DNA of 64,000 nucleotides, taken from the NCBI GenBank assembly GCA_016806645.1, contig JACSYO010000548.1, forward strand, positions 372,001-436,000. Direction: 5' to 3'. Within the stretch, counting starts at the first letter, position 1. The number at the start of each line of letters is the position of its first letter. Both the position numbers and the translations under genes were made by a program. This document shows positions 9,063 to 22,284 of the stretch, piece after piece. The notes under the pieces are model-generated. The model worked only from the letters and a program-made list of their open reading frames with translations, was not told the origin of the DNA and did not search any database. Source of the DNA: Ophiodon elongatus. Lineage: Eukaryota > Chordata > Actinopteri > Perciformes > Hexagrammidae.

Positions 9063-11780
9063 ACTTTTCTCTATATATATATAAAGACAATCTCTATGCA
9101 CAGAGAGCTCTGAAGAGCTCATAAAAATTCAGACACTCAAAATGTCTGACATTAAATATGATGCACTGTATGGTAAATAGGGAGCGGTTTTAGTCACAAC
9201 CTCTAATTTGCACCAATCGGTGCCCTGCTGTATGAAACTGTTTTTAGCATCAGTTCCACTTTTTTAAAATAGCACTCTTATTTAATGTTTTATATGTCTG
9301 TAATTACAAAGTGCTATTATTGGCTCATATAGTTATTTTTGCTTTCATTAAAACTACATATTGCATTTTTTCTTTACATATTGTTTATCTCTGGGATGTA
9401 ATTTTGGATAGTTAATCATGAAATATGGTCAAATGTGTTCTTTGTGCTCACATCAGCTTTTAGAACCATGATCATTTTACTTTATAGATGTTATACAATG
9501 CGCGTTCAAAATAGTTGTCCTGAAGTACTTGCCATATTATTTTAATCAAGAGAATTTGAGTGTGCAGAGGATTCTAAAAACAAGGTTTAAATATTTAATC
9601 TGTGACACTGCAGTCATTATAGAGGCCTTGAAGTGTTGCTTCATCTGAAAGGGACTTGCATGCTTTTGGTCTCTAATTACCGTAATGTCATGTAATGTAT
9701 CAGCAACTGAAATATATCCGTGGTTGTGACCCTTTTTTTGAAGTAAAAAAAAAATAAAGAAGGTGTTTGCCCTTTTTAAAATGAAGAGTAAGAGAGTAAC
9801 TCAGGCATTGCAATTTAAATGACATTTCTTGTCTCCTAACCTTCATCATCCAACACACTCATCGCGTGCATATTCCAGTCAAGCTTTCACTCATAGCCCA
9901 CGACAACGTAAATACCACCAAAGTAGTTGTCTGGTTAAAATGTGTCTCTGTCTTTCTTGCATCCTCAAGCTTTTCTGCACATACCCTCAGAGCAACTTAA
10001 GCCACTCAGGCATCATGGCTACATGTGAATGTCATCAGCATCAGTTCACGCATGGCCCCCTCGCTATGAATTCAGGGTATTTTCTCTCTGTTTTAGAGAT
10101 GTTTCCCAGTGCCTGGCCGTGAAAGCGTTCCTTAAGGGGGGGGGGGGGACTTGGGCGTCTTCTTTTCTAGATCAGTAAACTATACCCAACCAGACACAAA
10201 CTTGGCTACCTTATTCTAAAATCCAGGCAGCTAGCAGCTAAATTTACCAACAACACAAAGGATGCAAACAACGGCAACAGTGCTGACATAAATCAATCAT
10301 TGATCAAATTTTAGCGGCAAGGGCTAAAAGTGTCTGGAGTGTTGCTGGATGAATAACATGAGGGAAGAATGAGGTTAAGAATGAGGTTTAAAAAAAAGAG
10401 AAAGTTAGCTTTGGCACGATGCACTTCACGGGAAGGAGGAGAGAGGCTAAGTTCGTGGTCTCTATCCCCGCCTGCTTCGTCTCCTCCCTCTACGCCCTGC
10501 TAAGAGCTGCAAACAACAACAGAGGTAACAATGGATACCTAGTGACGCCACAGGCTTTGAAAGCATCCCATCAATAATTAATTTGTTCTGCTGTGTTCCT
10601 TAACACTGGCACGCACGCTTGTCCTTAATCTTTTGCCATACTAGCTGTGCGATGTCTGTCACTCTTGACTCTAAAAAGTTAATGGTTCTGTGATGAGATG
10701 ATTAAATAACCATTTGCTTGTTATGATGGAATCATTTCCCCTGTTGTTCAGCAGGTAAGTGCATACGAACCCGTAAGCCTGTCATTCCAGCAATTAAACT
10801 TTATTGATAAGATCCACCTTTTAATGAGCTTCAATCCTATTCTCACATTAATACACTTCACAACATCATTTCTCTGCTTTAGCAAATTAAATTCTGTTGT
10901 TTGGAATGAATGTTTCCCCCAGACAATAGGTGACAAATTGTCTTTTGTCCCTTTGGTAGCCTTTTGAGCAAAACATGACAGCGACCAAAATAATATCTGA
11001 TTGCATTCAATTGTACAGATGTTAATGATATTTTAGTTGATAAACTACAGAAAGAAAGTCCAGAAAAAGTACTGCAAGCAATATATTGTATTCAAAGTAC
11101 AGCATGCGCTGGCTCTAACAGATGGCTGCACTGGACCACTTTTATAGCACAATCCTTTATGATGTATCTCATGAAGGGCTGAGGATGGAAAATACACTCT
11201 GCAGGTGGGCTGACATATTTCACCAGAAAAGATGGATATGAAAGTGTCAACGGAGGGTTTCTAGATAAGCATTCCAACAGTTATTTTTTATGCGAGTGAG
11301 GTTTTATATTTTTTTTGCAGATGCTAAAGGTCTCTTATTATAAATGTTTTTGACTTTCATATTGAGGTTCAAACCCAATATTGTGTAGTTTTCCTCCGAG
11401 CACAGGATTCTGGACTGCTCTTGGTATGAGAGGAAGTTAGCTAAACCCTCCTGCTGAGAAGAAATGAACACAAAATCTGCTCTAAGTAAAATTGACCTTT
11501 ATTTTATGAAATCAATATATTTGCATGCTTGTAAAACAGAAAATGTATTTTCTTTTTGTTAGATTGTTTTGTCCTTTTCAGCTGCATGTAAACAGAAGTA
11601 AGTATCTTCCTCTCTACTCTTAATTCTCTGTTAAATCGAAGTCGAGTTAGTTTTATTCCTACAGCCCAATATCACACTTTTTCCTGCAATGTGAGCATGT
11701 ACTGATTCTATACTTTGCAGCTGCTTTAGATGCTGCGATTCCAGGACCATGGAGAGCGTCAGCCACCGGCCTGCTTTTTA
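9063..11780. other. Non-coding stretch
   Basis: No coding exon is visible. A short AT run lies at 9072-9083 and a run of 13 G at about 10137-10149. A 12-bp direct repeat (AAGAATGAGGTT, two copies) lies near 10366-10389. The part at 10760-10990 contains AATTA words and facing ACAAATTGT/CTTTTGTCC words of SOX type, and reads like conserved regulatory DNA; that is an impression only. Confidence 0.45.
11582..11597 (+). other. Possible 16-nt microexon
   Basis: A long T-rich tract ending CCTTTTCAG is followed after 16 nt by the donor AGAA|GTAAGTATC. Both sites are strong. The 16 nt are open in one frame. Neuronal microexons of this size exist in vertebrates and a REST site lies 190 bp away, but chance pairing is the more likely explanation. 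Confidence 0.12.
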
Positions 11781-11785
11781 TTCTG

Positions 11786-11806
11786 TTCAGCACCACGGAC
11801 AGAACC
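11786..11806 (+). promoter_or_regulatory. RE1/NRSE silencer (REST binding site)
   Basis: The left half TTCAGCACC, the ACGGACAG centre and a terminal CC match the 21-bp RE1 consensus at 19 of 21 positions; only the two bases after CAG differ (AA for CG). Spacing of the two half-sites is canonical. REST represses neuronal genes in non-neuronal cells, so the site suggests a neuronally expressed gene nearby, plausibly the one with the CpG promoter 4.5 kb away. Occupancy is inferred, not shown. Confidence 0.75.
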
Positions 11807-12270
11807 AGACTGAGGCAGAAAGGTCCACAGCCACAGGAATGTCATGTTCTCTTTCTCCAGCAGCGTAGAGAGGAAGCTCAGATACAGTAGAGCCAAATGA
11901 TTCGCCACCCTTTTCTTTATTCATTCCTGTCAACAAGGACAGCCTCACTTCCTGCAGCAAGAACTCAGCAGGAAAACCCAGGCGCTCTGCTCCTAGGTGT
12001 GAGAGAGTTAATGATCATTATCGATGTGATGCTTTTTCATGTGAGGTTCAGAAAATATTACTGCCTGGTAGGTGGAAGTCAAAGTTGCAATCAGTCAACT
12101 GGCTCTCTCAATCATGGATTCATATTGTAAATATACATTTCTTATCATTCTTTGGAAATCAAAAAGGCATTCAATATGTAAACATGACCAAAAACACTCG
12201 AACACCGCTGCTGACAGCAGATAGGGTCTAGGTTACCTGTTTACTAAAACCCAACTGTAAAACAATTATC
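11807..12270. other. Non-coding stretch
   Basis: Unique sequence between the RE1 site and the inverted transposon pair. No exon or repeat recognised. Confidence 0.5.
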
Positions 12271-13177
12271 CAATGGTGGGAGAAATATTAAGATACTTTA
12301 CTTAAGTTAAAGTAGTAGAGGCGTAAAATAACTAGTACATTTACAAGTGTTTCACTCAAGTAAAATCTTTTGTTTAGGTACTTGGCCTTTACTTGAGCAT
12401 TTCCATATTCTGCTCACTTTACACTTTGACTACATTTCAGAGGTAAATATTGTACTTTTTGCACTACATTTATTTGATTTGTTAGTTACTTTGCGGATTC
12501 AGTTTATTAATACAAAATATAATCAAGAAATGAAATATGACACATTGTTATTGATTAAGCTACCCAGCACAATATATATAGTAATTAAAATGAGCTCCAC
12601 CTTTACCAGCTGTAACATTAAAGTGATGAACACATTGATGTAACAATAATTACAATCTAATGTATTATATTGTTTTGAAATGTGTCATTCTGCATAATGA
12701 GTACCGTGACTTTTGGTACTAATACTGTATTTACATGTACTTTTGAATGAAACTCCTTTAAGAAATCATATTTAAGTAGTTGTAGTAAAAGTATGTAATA
12801 CCACAAAGAAAATGTACTTAACATATACAAATAAAAGTATTCACTATGTAGCCAAAATTGGCTTTTTCATTTGCAATGCAATAGAGCTAATTTTAATCAT
12901 TTTAATACTGATGGGTTATTAATTTATTTTGCAATAAATGCATTGTATTTTATAAGATCATTTCGAGTTTTTAAAATCCTCATCTGCAAAGTAATCTGTA
13001 ACTACAGTACAGGTACCTAATAAATGTAGTGGAGTAGGACATATTTCCCCAGCGAATGTAGTGGAGTAAGAGTATATATGAAGTAGAATCACATTAAAAC
13101 ACACAAATAATGTACTGAAACTCGTAATTGTACTTTGCAGTACTTGATTAAATATACTTAGTTAGTTTCCACCCCTG
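12271..13177. mobile_element. Inverted pair of a common teleost MITE (foldback)
   Basis: Words such as TTTACTTGAGCATTTCC, ACTACATTTCAGAGG and GAGCTCCACC, and their reverse complements GTAGTGGAGTA and TGCAAAGTAA, identify a very common percomorph non-autonomous DNA transposon. Outer ends are CAATGGTGGG and CCACCCCTG, degenerate versions of the CAGTGGTGG inverted end. About 12325-12790 reads in one orientation and 12860-13177 in the opposite one, so the locus holds two inverted or self-inverted copies. The 98-residue frame inside is not a gene. Confidence 0.85.
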
Positions 13178-13920
13178 CATATCATAACATGTTCAAGCTT
13201 TTATCCGTTTGTCATCTGTTGTTGGGTTAGATTAACAACTTAATCAATAGTGTTCACCAGCAGTTTGTAAAAGCATCCCAAGCATTGCCACAGCACCACC
13301 AATCAATCTTTCTGTGCTCTACCCCTCGTGGCCTTTTTAGCAGTGGCCCGTCTAAAAGCCTCTGATTTACCACCATCTTGCAACATGTCTATCCTTCTGA
13401 CCTTTAAGTTGAATATGCTTTAGTGGCATCGGAGCTTACTACACGTCTGAACTACTCTTGCACTTCCCCGTGGTTTCCTGACAAAACACTCTCCACTTTT
13501 CTCTCCACTTCACCTTATCAGTGTGCATAAAGACAGTAATGCTTATGAATTGGATCATGGTTTGCAAAGGAGAGCCTGTTCACCAATATTGCTTTGTAAA
13601 AGCATTATTTTATTCACGGTCTAAAGTGGCGAAGCAATTGTCCTATTGTGACATCACAACAATGTTGTGCAACTTCAGTTATGCCATTTCATTTTTTGCC
13701 TCATTCATTTTTGATTTTTTTCAGCTTGCAACATTTATCTTCAAATGTTTTGTATTTCAATTTGAGGTTTCTGTGACAAGTATGTGACAAATTTGGTATC
13801 GGTGCTGAAGAGCAGCTTGGCTTTTTACATTAACATTTAATTTTCTTCAAAAGAGCAATATTAGGGACAACATGCTTCTGCAACAGATATCGAAAAGTGA
13901 ACATGATTCGATATTTTGTT
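13178..13920. other. Non-coding stretch
   Basis: AT-rich unique sequence. A half RE1 site (TTCAGCACC on the minus strand at about 13801-13809) lacks its second half. No exon seen. Confidence 0.5.
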
Positions 13921-13921
13921 T

Positions 13922-13959
<38 letters not shown>

Positions 13960-13980
13960 TATATACACATACACACATAT
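13921..13980. repeat. (AT)n microsatellite with AC interruptions
   Basis: A long TA dinucleotide run with a few ATAC and ACAC units at the right end. Confidence 0.95.
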
Positions 13981-15858
13981 ACCACTCACCCTTTTACCCT
14001 GACTTGTATAATTGTGCTGTTACTGTATGTGAAACGCCTGCTGCAGTGAAAAATAGAAAGCAGTGTATCTGGCGAGGTTGGAGGGGAAAACTACCCTCAA
14101 TGGGCTTTGAATTGCCAAGATCCTGAATTAGCATTGTAATATGGGCTTGCAGGCAGCAACCAAATGTGTATCAAATTGGATCTGGCATTACTGACATCTA
14201 GTTTTGCCTTTGCAAATGCATAACCCACAATACATATTCAAAATCCAACACTAATAACATCCTGTCATACTGTAAAGGATATTATTGAGGGACTGCATGG
14301 AGTTTAGGGGCGGTCATTTTGGTTTCGCAGTATGACATCCTTGGGTGAAAGCTATTTCAATGGCGGGCAGTTTAAAGCCATAATGTTGCAAAGGTGTCAA
14401 ACCAACGTGATAAGGAATCATTAAGATCATGAACATCTGTTTGAGATAGCTTCACCGCGCGCAAGGACCCACTATAAATACAAAATAAAATATATATTTA
14501 TTCAATGCTGCCCACATATGATTGGAAACATTAAAAAGGGGGCTACCTAGCTGCTTGGCAACTCCTCACTCATCAACTCATCAACTAATATCAGGTTGTT
14601 TGGTGTACACTACTTATTCTATAATGAAGAATCAATACTTCACGAGACTTTCTATCCAAGTGACATTAAGAAATATATATCATACATTTCAGAGGGATAA
14701 GAAGGGACTTATTTATAACAATTGCAGCAAATTGGACCTAGCTCTGTTAGGCGAGTGGTCATTTGAGCAACATTTTTTCTTCAGTGGTTAAGATTTCCCA
14801 CAAAACAATTGTCAGGCTGTGGCTCTCTCACAGCTACTCAGCCTCAGTGCTGTGCAAGAAGCACTGCAAAGAAAAATGATGCTCCCATGCTTCTTGCACA
14901 CACTGCTTTGGGCGGACTATCATTCCCATTAAACTAATAACAGTTAGCCTCTTATCTCACAATGTCTTGGCAAAGTCACTTCCACCCTTGAACAAAACAC
15001 AATGTCTTTGAATGCTGGAGCTTAATCTATCACTGAGGCCCAAATGAGACTGCGTAATCCTGTGCAATTTGCCTTCTTGTACTCTACATTATCACATATT
15101 TTTACTGTTTTTTTTGGACACAAATTTCTGTTTGTGGGGACAATAATACCATTGCTCAACTTCAAGAGCAGGCAGAATGTAATTATTTGTTTCATATTTC
15201 TGCTTCAACAACAAAAAGCATTGCATTTAGAACATTATACAGGATTAAAGTCTTCTGACAACACTCTCATCCTGTATACATCACACTTACAATTGTGTGT
15301 TTGTCATATTGTGCACCTATTCAACGATGTATGCAAAATCTATTTCATTGAATTTTCATATCAAAATCCAACAATCAATACTTCCTGTAAATCAAGATAT
15401 GACGTGTGCTTACATGAGCTAGTACCAACCATTTTTAACTATGACATCCATCCATCAATCTTCAACTTTTAGCACAAAGGGAGGTGTTTGTGGAGCCACA
15501 GTCCTCTGTAGAGTCATATCACATATATCCACATTAAAGTGATCCAATCAAATGCAAAGGATTCAATATAAATCCCTCTTGTAACTGCATACAAAACAAA
15601 GATTCCATTTAACACAGAAATACTCAGTGCAGAACGTAAACACATGCTTGTAACATGCATAGTGTCTTTTCAGAATAAACAGCTGTCTTCACAGACACAA
15701 CCACTTCGAGTCAGGAAAAGAGCAGGGTTGACATAAACTTGACTGACTTGTGACTACAGAGCAACCAACGAACTATCAATGACTGATGTGGTGAATTGTC
15801 AACATTGACTTTTAGTTTCTCACTGGACACAAAAAGAGGTCTCCTGGGTGAAAGTCTT
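13981..15858. other. Non-coding stretch with one strong hairpin
   Basis: Mostly unique AT-rich DNA. A 142-residue frame at 15044-15472 is rich in F, L, I, C and H, has no recognisable domain and is judged chance. The notable element is the hairpin at 14845-14905, listed separately. Confidence 0.5.
14845..14905. other. 61-nt imperfect hairpin, miRNA-sized
   Basis: TGTGCAAGAAGC at 14851-14862 is perfectly complementary to GCTTCTTGCACA at 14889-14900. The stem extends outward by CAGTG/CACTG with one bulged base, giving about 17 paired bases and a 26-nt loop. The stem is shorter than in a typical pre-miRNA, and the arm matches no miRNA I know. It may be a small palindromic repeat. Confidence 0.45.
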
Positions 15859-15859
15859 C

Positions 15860-15889
15860 TGTTTGTTTGTTTGTTTGTTTGTTTGTTTG
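15860..15889. repeat. (GTTT)n microsatellite
   Basis: About seven GTTT units. Confidence 0.95.
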
Positions 15890-18800
15890 ACCCATGAACC
15901 ACCACCCCTAATGTTGATTATTTCACACCGTTTACTTTGTCAGTTGCCCCAATTGACTAATAATGATGCGGGTGGGTTTACATTGGCGTTAGTTGAAACC
16001 CTGGTGCATCTCATACCGATGCTAAAGGGTGCTTTTGTGCTTCAGTATCAAACACTGAGGGTCACCGGTCTTAAATGCCGACTAAAAGGGCTTTATTATT
16101 TCCTCTTTACATAAAAGGCCACTTTTTGGTACATAAAGAAGTCCAGTTCCATATTTCTTATGGAAATATTATCCAGGTCTGTCTAGTCATCAGTGGAAGG
16201 TGACATTTTTTTGTAAAACCAGACTAAGAAGTCTGGTACAGCAGGGTCGCCTGCTTAACCATCACATGCATGCTATTTATTTTTATAGTCTGAGAAAGAC
16301 CAAACACAAAAAAAAAATTATATCTGAAATGTACAGAAAAATATCATCTGCAGAGAATGATGTGTGGTGATTTGTTCCTTACTTGAGAGATTGATGTAAG
16401 ATGCTATCAGGAGGATGGTGAATTTATTGGATGGTGTTTTGCTCATACTTTTTCATCAGATGTAAATCAAAGGAGAATAAAGTGTCCATCAATATTCCCA
16501 CTCAGTCACAGTTGAATACTGTCTCTGATATCAGAGACATAGCTGCTTGACATTTGATTACTTTGAGCCTGTATAACTAGGGTGAACCCTGATAAGAATG
16601 GTTTTACCTGGGAATTACATACTATGCTAACCTTGATGATGGGACCTTTGAAGATAACCTTGGAGTTTAATACTGAAATTGGATGAAAACTGTATTGTAA
16701 AAGGAACCTTTCCACTCTTTAAAAACAAAGTTCAAAACAACATGTCAGTTCCTACAAGAGGTGTCAGCCTTGACAGAGTAATTTAGAAAAATAGGTCCAA
16801 TTACATCATCAGTGGCTGACAGGTCCTTTGATGCCGTCTAAATCAGGGTATTTTGCTGTTGGCATTGAGTGCTAAGGCTGTTTAAGATCTTATAGAGAAA
16901 AAAGAGCATCAGAACTATTAGTCTGGATAGCAGACACTGATGGAGGGTAGAGGAGGTTGAGCAATGGCATTATTTTTGTGCTATCACCTTGAGAGTCAGT
17001 GGAGTATAATCTGTAATAAACTTGTGAAAGCATTATTTACCTGTCAACATATTGTGAATAACTCAGCATATTCACTTTTGACAGGGTCTTAAGGTGGAAC
17101 GTAGACTCATTGCCAACAGACAGTCTTTTCTTTATATGATAAAATGTGTGTTGTGCTTTTGATAAAGAGATTATATGGGTTTTGTGACTATAGTTAGACA
17201 TGTAAGTCTTAGCAACTCTGACTGTTTGGAAAATTCAACCATGTTCTCCCCAGGTTTCAGGATTTATAACATTGAATTGGTGTAAAGCAGCTATTGTAAT
17301 TCAAAAAGGCCACTTACGATTTAAGAAAATGCATTACCTTCGTTGGGGGACCCATACACTCACTATAGAATTTTCCAGACAAAATATATGTAGTGGTTTC
17401 ACCACTTGATGTTGGTCAAATTAAACTATGACCATACAGTTAATGGTCAATAACTGTAGATGCTCTTTTATCTTTTTTGTTTTATCTAGCCATTTGGGTT
17501 TTCATTTTGCCAGTGAGAGAAATATGACAAATGTGTTTCACTGTAGACAAGCTATTACGAGCAGCGCTTTAGCCTCAGACCCCTGCAGATATTCTGCTCA
17601 TGGCCTCTGAAACAATGGCTCCATTTTTATTTATTTTTTTCATCTGCAGGGCACCATCCATTGCCAGGGCTCCTCGCCTGTCAACTGAGCGCACAGACAA
17701 TAGCTTCCTGACATGAGAGCTCCTTGTAAAAGATGTTGCCACGCATAGAAGTATGTGCACAGACAAACACACAGTCGCCACAAACATGTTGGTACAGGAA
17801 CACACAAATACTCACGCACAGCCACACACAAATCTAATCCGGCCCTGAATCAAATCCCATCCTTTTGTTTTTCAGACAGTAAAGGAGGGTGAGGGAATGG
17901 TATGGGGAGTAGTGTTCACTGGTAAAGTAATCACTATTTCAAGCGGTTTTGGGGTCACCCCCCACTCCTCACCAACACCACACCATTCTGAGGGGCAGAG
18001 AGATTTCAATCACTTTATAGCTGCCACCATGGCTTTAGTAAGTTGTTTACAGCCAAATCCATGCCGATCCGTTGAGTGATTGCATGCTGTGAAAAGTCTA
18101 ATCTCATTTTCTCTTCAGCTTCTGACTCCCTGTAAATGAACACACATTAAGTTTAGGTCTTCACTATATTTGTATTCTATACAATGCACTGTTGTATCAT
18201 ACACCAAGTGCAATTTATGAATTTAAATTAACGAGCAGTATGGAAAGTCATCAATCATCATTAAAGCTTCCAAGGTGTTACAGATTATACAATGCTAAAT
18301 AAATGATGTGTTAACACTTGGACTGCCAAGACGGTCTGACAGAGCATTTGCCTGTTTTGAATGCAAATAACTGTTTAAATAACAACTACACGCCTTTCAC
18401 CCCACAACTTTTCCTAAATGTGTTTTTTTATTTTATTTTATGAAGCCTAAAATGAACTTAAATAAAACACACAAGATTTGAGCATATATTCATCTGAGAA
18501 ATCAGGAACTGAGCCTCTGATTGGTCGACAGACTCAACCCAAGGCATCAAGGATTGCTAATGGATGGCTAACAACAACAATAACTGTTTTCAAAATGGTA
18601 AAATGGTTGAATAATGACGCAAAAATAGTCAGGCTGGATTACAAAGCTTCCGAAAAGGAAACGATCTCACTGGAGTCCACATCAAAACAGCACAGCAGTT
18701 AGCTTCTTGACATTATTCTTCATTAAGAGAAGAGCAAAGAATGACCCTGAAGGCTTTGCTCAATAGAACAAATGTTTTCGCTCTTCTCGCCATTGGTTTA

Positions 18801-21800
18801 GGCAATAGTTTGATTGAAGCATGGTTCATCCACTCACCTTTTCCAAACTATTTCCAATGATGGCTTCTTATATGGTTCTGTGTAACAAACCATCTGGTGG
18901 ATCAGGTTAATAATTTCTAGTAACTTCATCAAACAAATGCCTTGTTGATGTGCTTGTGAACACAATACAATTATATCTGATGGTCTGGCAGAACTTTGGA
19001 TGGTAGAATCCTGAGGGTCCTAATGTAAAATCTCTACAAACGGGTCACTTCCTCAAACTAATGCATGTTAGTCTGCCCAATGTGAACACAGTATGTTTCG
19101 ATCATTTTACAATTCAGAAAGGGTTCACAAATATGGCGATGGTCAGCGTTAATGGAGTTTGTTGATGTCACACACAGACAAATGCAAAGCCCAGTGCCTC
19201 TGGCTTATTTCCAAATGACTGCACTCTTAATGCTGTTCATGCATTTAATATCGTCACGAAAATGCATGAATCATGGAAAAATTATATGCAATCTTAAATC
19301 AGAATTAAAAGGGGTTATTTTATACAAAACCAAACAGTTAGATACCAAGGAACATGTTCTGTAATTGTTGTATCGTGTTGCTGATTACAGTGACACCTGC
19401 CTCTCCTGTTTAGTGTGTCCGCTGAATTGAGTTATAGCACAACCAGCTTTGGCACAAAAAAAGGGAAACCAGGATCTATTTTAATATAGCTTTTGATGGA
19501 TAATGTGAGGAAATGAATACACCTGAAATCCTTTAGTGACTGTGTGCAAATACATTTACAACTATCCCAGGGGGACCTTGTCACTGTCTACTTTGTGATT
19601 CTTTGCCATTTGTTCTGTTTTGTGCTACACAAATTCATTCAACCTATTCATCCAGTATCCCTCAGTCGATCCATTCAATCGCACTGTATAGTATACTCAA
19701 AATACCTATGGATGTACTGATGTATAAATATGATCACTTTACACATTACAATTGGAATGGAAAATCCTGTCATGTTGTTATCATGTCAAATCAACCCCCC
19801 CCACACACCCTCCTGAGCTTTGCAACATGATGAACTGTCTTCAACACACTGTAATTGTTTGTCATCTGCTGTACATTAGAGCTCCACTGGGGCATCAAAA
19901 ATCCATTACTTTTTAAACATCGTTGGTTTTCTTAGCAGAAAATCTTCATACTAAGCAAATGACAGACGGCTCACTTTTTAACCCCTCATGTAATTCACAG
20001 TGAAAATGTCTGAGTTTGCAAGAAGCCAATGGCTTGCATCTGATGCCTCATTTGAACAAGGTGGCCACTTTGACCAAGAATATTCCGTCTCTGTCATTTG
20101 GTCTCTGGAGGCTAGTGCCATTAACCCTAATGCACTAATGTAATGTCTATTTTACAGGCCTTTAATGTAGCAACATCTGCTTTTTTCTAGAAACCCTGGA
20201 CATTTCAGTGTGTTTTTACAGGAAATATGGTGGACCAGTGACCACAAAGACGGACAAATGGTCAAATCCTGATGCCTAAATTATCCATAAAGCAACATGG
20301 CTGATGTAGTTTTTTTAGGTTTAAGTCTATTTTGCAAGTTTATTTATCAGATTTTACGCAGCTCCATCTGGAGCCATAAAACGCTTTATATGGTGTTTTT
20401 TTTTAACTATTTATAATGCAAATCACCATCTATTTCACATTAGTATATTTATTGCAGGCATTAGCAATCCGCTTCAAGAGGGCGGCTTCGACCACAGGTG
20501 TGGATTCGTTTTTTCAATGAGAGAAAATTACTTGCTTTTACCCGTCATGATTCCAATGTGCATGTAGCACCAGCTTTAGGTAGCCAGCCAGAGAGCAGAT
20601 GGTTTACCATGAGGCAGAGTATCAAGGGAGTAAAGACAAAATTTATTGATTTAATGTTAGCCTACTGTAGTATTGAAATGTTGCATATGTTGTCATGTAT
20701 GAAAAGAGTCAAAATGTACACTCTATGCAGACTATTTGAATAATGCAAGTAAATTATTTAAACAGCATTTATATAGGAATGATTTTGTCCCAAGTGTTTT
20801 GATCCATATACATTGATCAGTGTAACCTTGAGCATTATAGATGGTTTACACTGTACAACTTAATTCACATGTGCAATAGTACTCACCAAGACCTGTAAAC
20901 AGACAAACTGATGTGTAGATGTGGTGGAGTTCCTCTTTAAAGCATTGTGCGTGGTGACACATTTCCTCATTGTTTACACACTCTCTACACACTCACTGCA
21001 CTGTGCTGTGCTCTAAACCAGCCCCCATTCCTGTATTATTAGCTGAAAGCTGCTGCTCATTAGTAGATTTCATTGTCTGAATTCATATGCAGCATCGTCT
21101 CCTTTCATCATGATTCACATGGTACTCCACCTATGGTCGTCCAGTCACAGCCATGCTGGGCAGCCACTGAGAATCAGACAAATTTGTTATAGTTTGGAAT
21201 ATACTGGACCCCTCAGGGTGCTTTTATGGCCATTTGACTACAGTAATTTGCGCATTGTGCCCATCTTGGATTGTGCAATTAAATTAGGGTTAACTCCTCT
21301 GCTCCGCATATTCATCTTTATTCTGGTCCCTGAGAATTTTTCTCTGACCTTGCTAGTTGTCTGCCAGCTGCTATCAGCGTTCAGCCACAAAACCACATGG
21401 TGTATGGCTTATTAATCACAATGAATCAAATGAAAACAAAATCCACAGTTCTGTCTTGTTTGATTTACAACATTCCAGCACGGACAACCCGCTGTGATCC
21501 AAAGTCTGTCAGGAACGCAGTCAAACAGAGCTGCATCTGTCAACATTTTCTAAAACACAAAACCAGTAGAATTTACTCAACTGAGAACAACAGTTTTTCC
21601 TTAATCACCCTGAGGGATTCTTTGTTTGCTTTTTTTGTGTTAAAATACAACTATTTTATTGTCTGGAATGTAGAATTGTCTCCTAAGCAAACAAATCCTA
21701 ATTTTGATACTTTATTGATCTCCATAGAATAATTTTCATCGTCCAAAGGCAAGTCCAGGCTCTTGATTAGCTAAAGAATGTCATGTTAGTCACTAGTGGA

Positions 21801-22284
21801 CACTTAACAGTCTCGATGTTTGCTGATTTTTAGCCTTGGACCCTGATCTTCTGACTACGGTGCAGAAGCTCTTTTCATGTGGCCTCCGTGCTGCCTTCAC
21901 CGATTCATAAAATGATTTCCTATACCTGTTGCGAAATGCAGGGTTGTACATGCAAGTAAATTATTTGCAATAACAGTATATCAGCTTGTAGACTTACATA
22001 GTACATGGCAGAGGCTAATGGTAAGCATTTCCCTCAGGTTTTAACTTAGCTGTTGAGCTGTCAGTCAATGTATTTAAAACATATTTCTGAATTTAATAGC
22101 CAAAGCTAATCATTTGAATAATATATAATTTGGATAATAGAGAAGGGAAACACAACTTTTAAAGAGAAGTTCCCTCTCCTACCACAAACCCAATACAATC
22201 ACAGTGACATAATGCTCTGTAAAAAGCAGTAGGATGAAATCTGTTATCATAGCAGTGTAATTTTTTTTCCTATCTTTTTTTCAG
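15890..22284. other. Long non-coding stretch
   Basis: About 6.4 kb with no recognisable coding exon or repeat copy. Minor items: a small perfect hairpin ACCAGACT-AAGA-AGTCTGGT at 16218-16237; a mixed-composition block at 17570-17790; and a block at 21010-21120 that reads like conserved enhancer sequence. Weak chance splice pairs (for example near 17876 and 20880) are not accepted. Confidence 0.45.

Noticed and set aside
13801..13821. Second RE1 site
   Set aside because: Only the TTCAGCACC half is present (minus strand); the GGACAG half is missing at the required spacing.
15044..15472. 142-residue open frame on plus
   Set aside because: Composition (F, L, I, H, C rich) is that of translated AT-rich DNA; there is no domain, no CpG promoter and no splice structure.
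17876..17920. Exon between TTTTTCAG and CTG|GTAAAG
   Set aside because: Short, weak donor, and an equally good internal donor; typical chance pair. It also shows how easily such pairs arise, which lowers confidence in the other exon candidates.
20870..20900. Minus-strand donor CTTG|GTGAGTAC
   Set aside because: No convincing acceptor or open frame upstream, and no CpG context.
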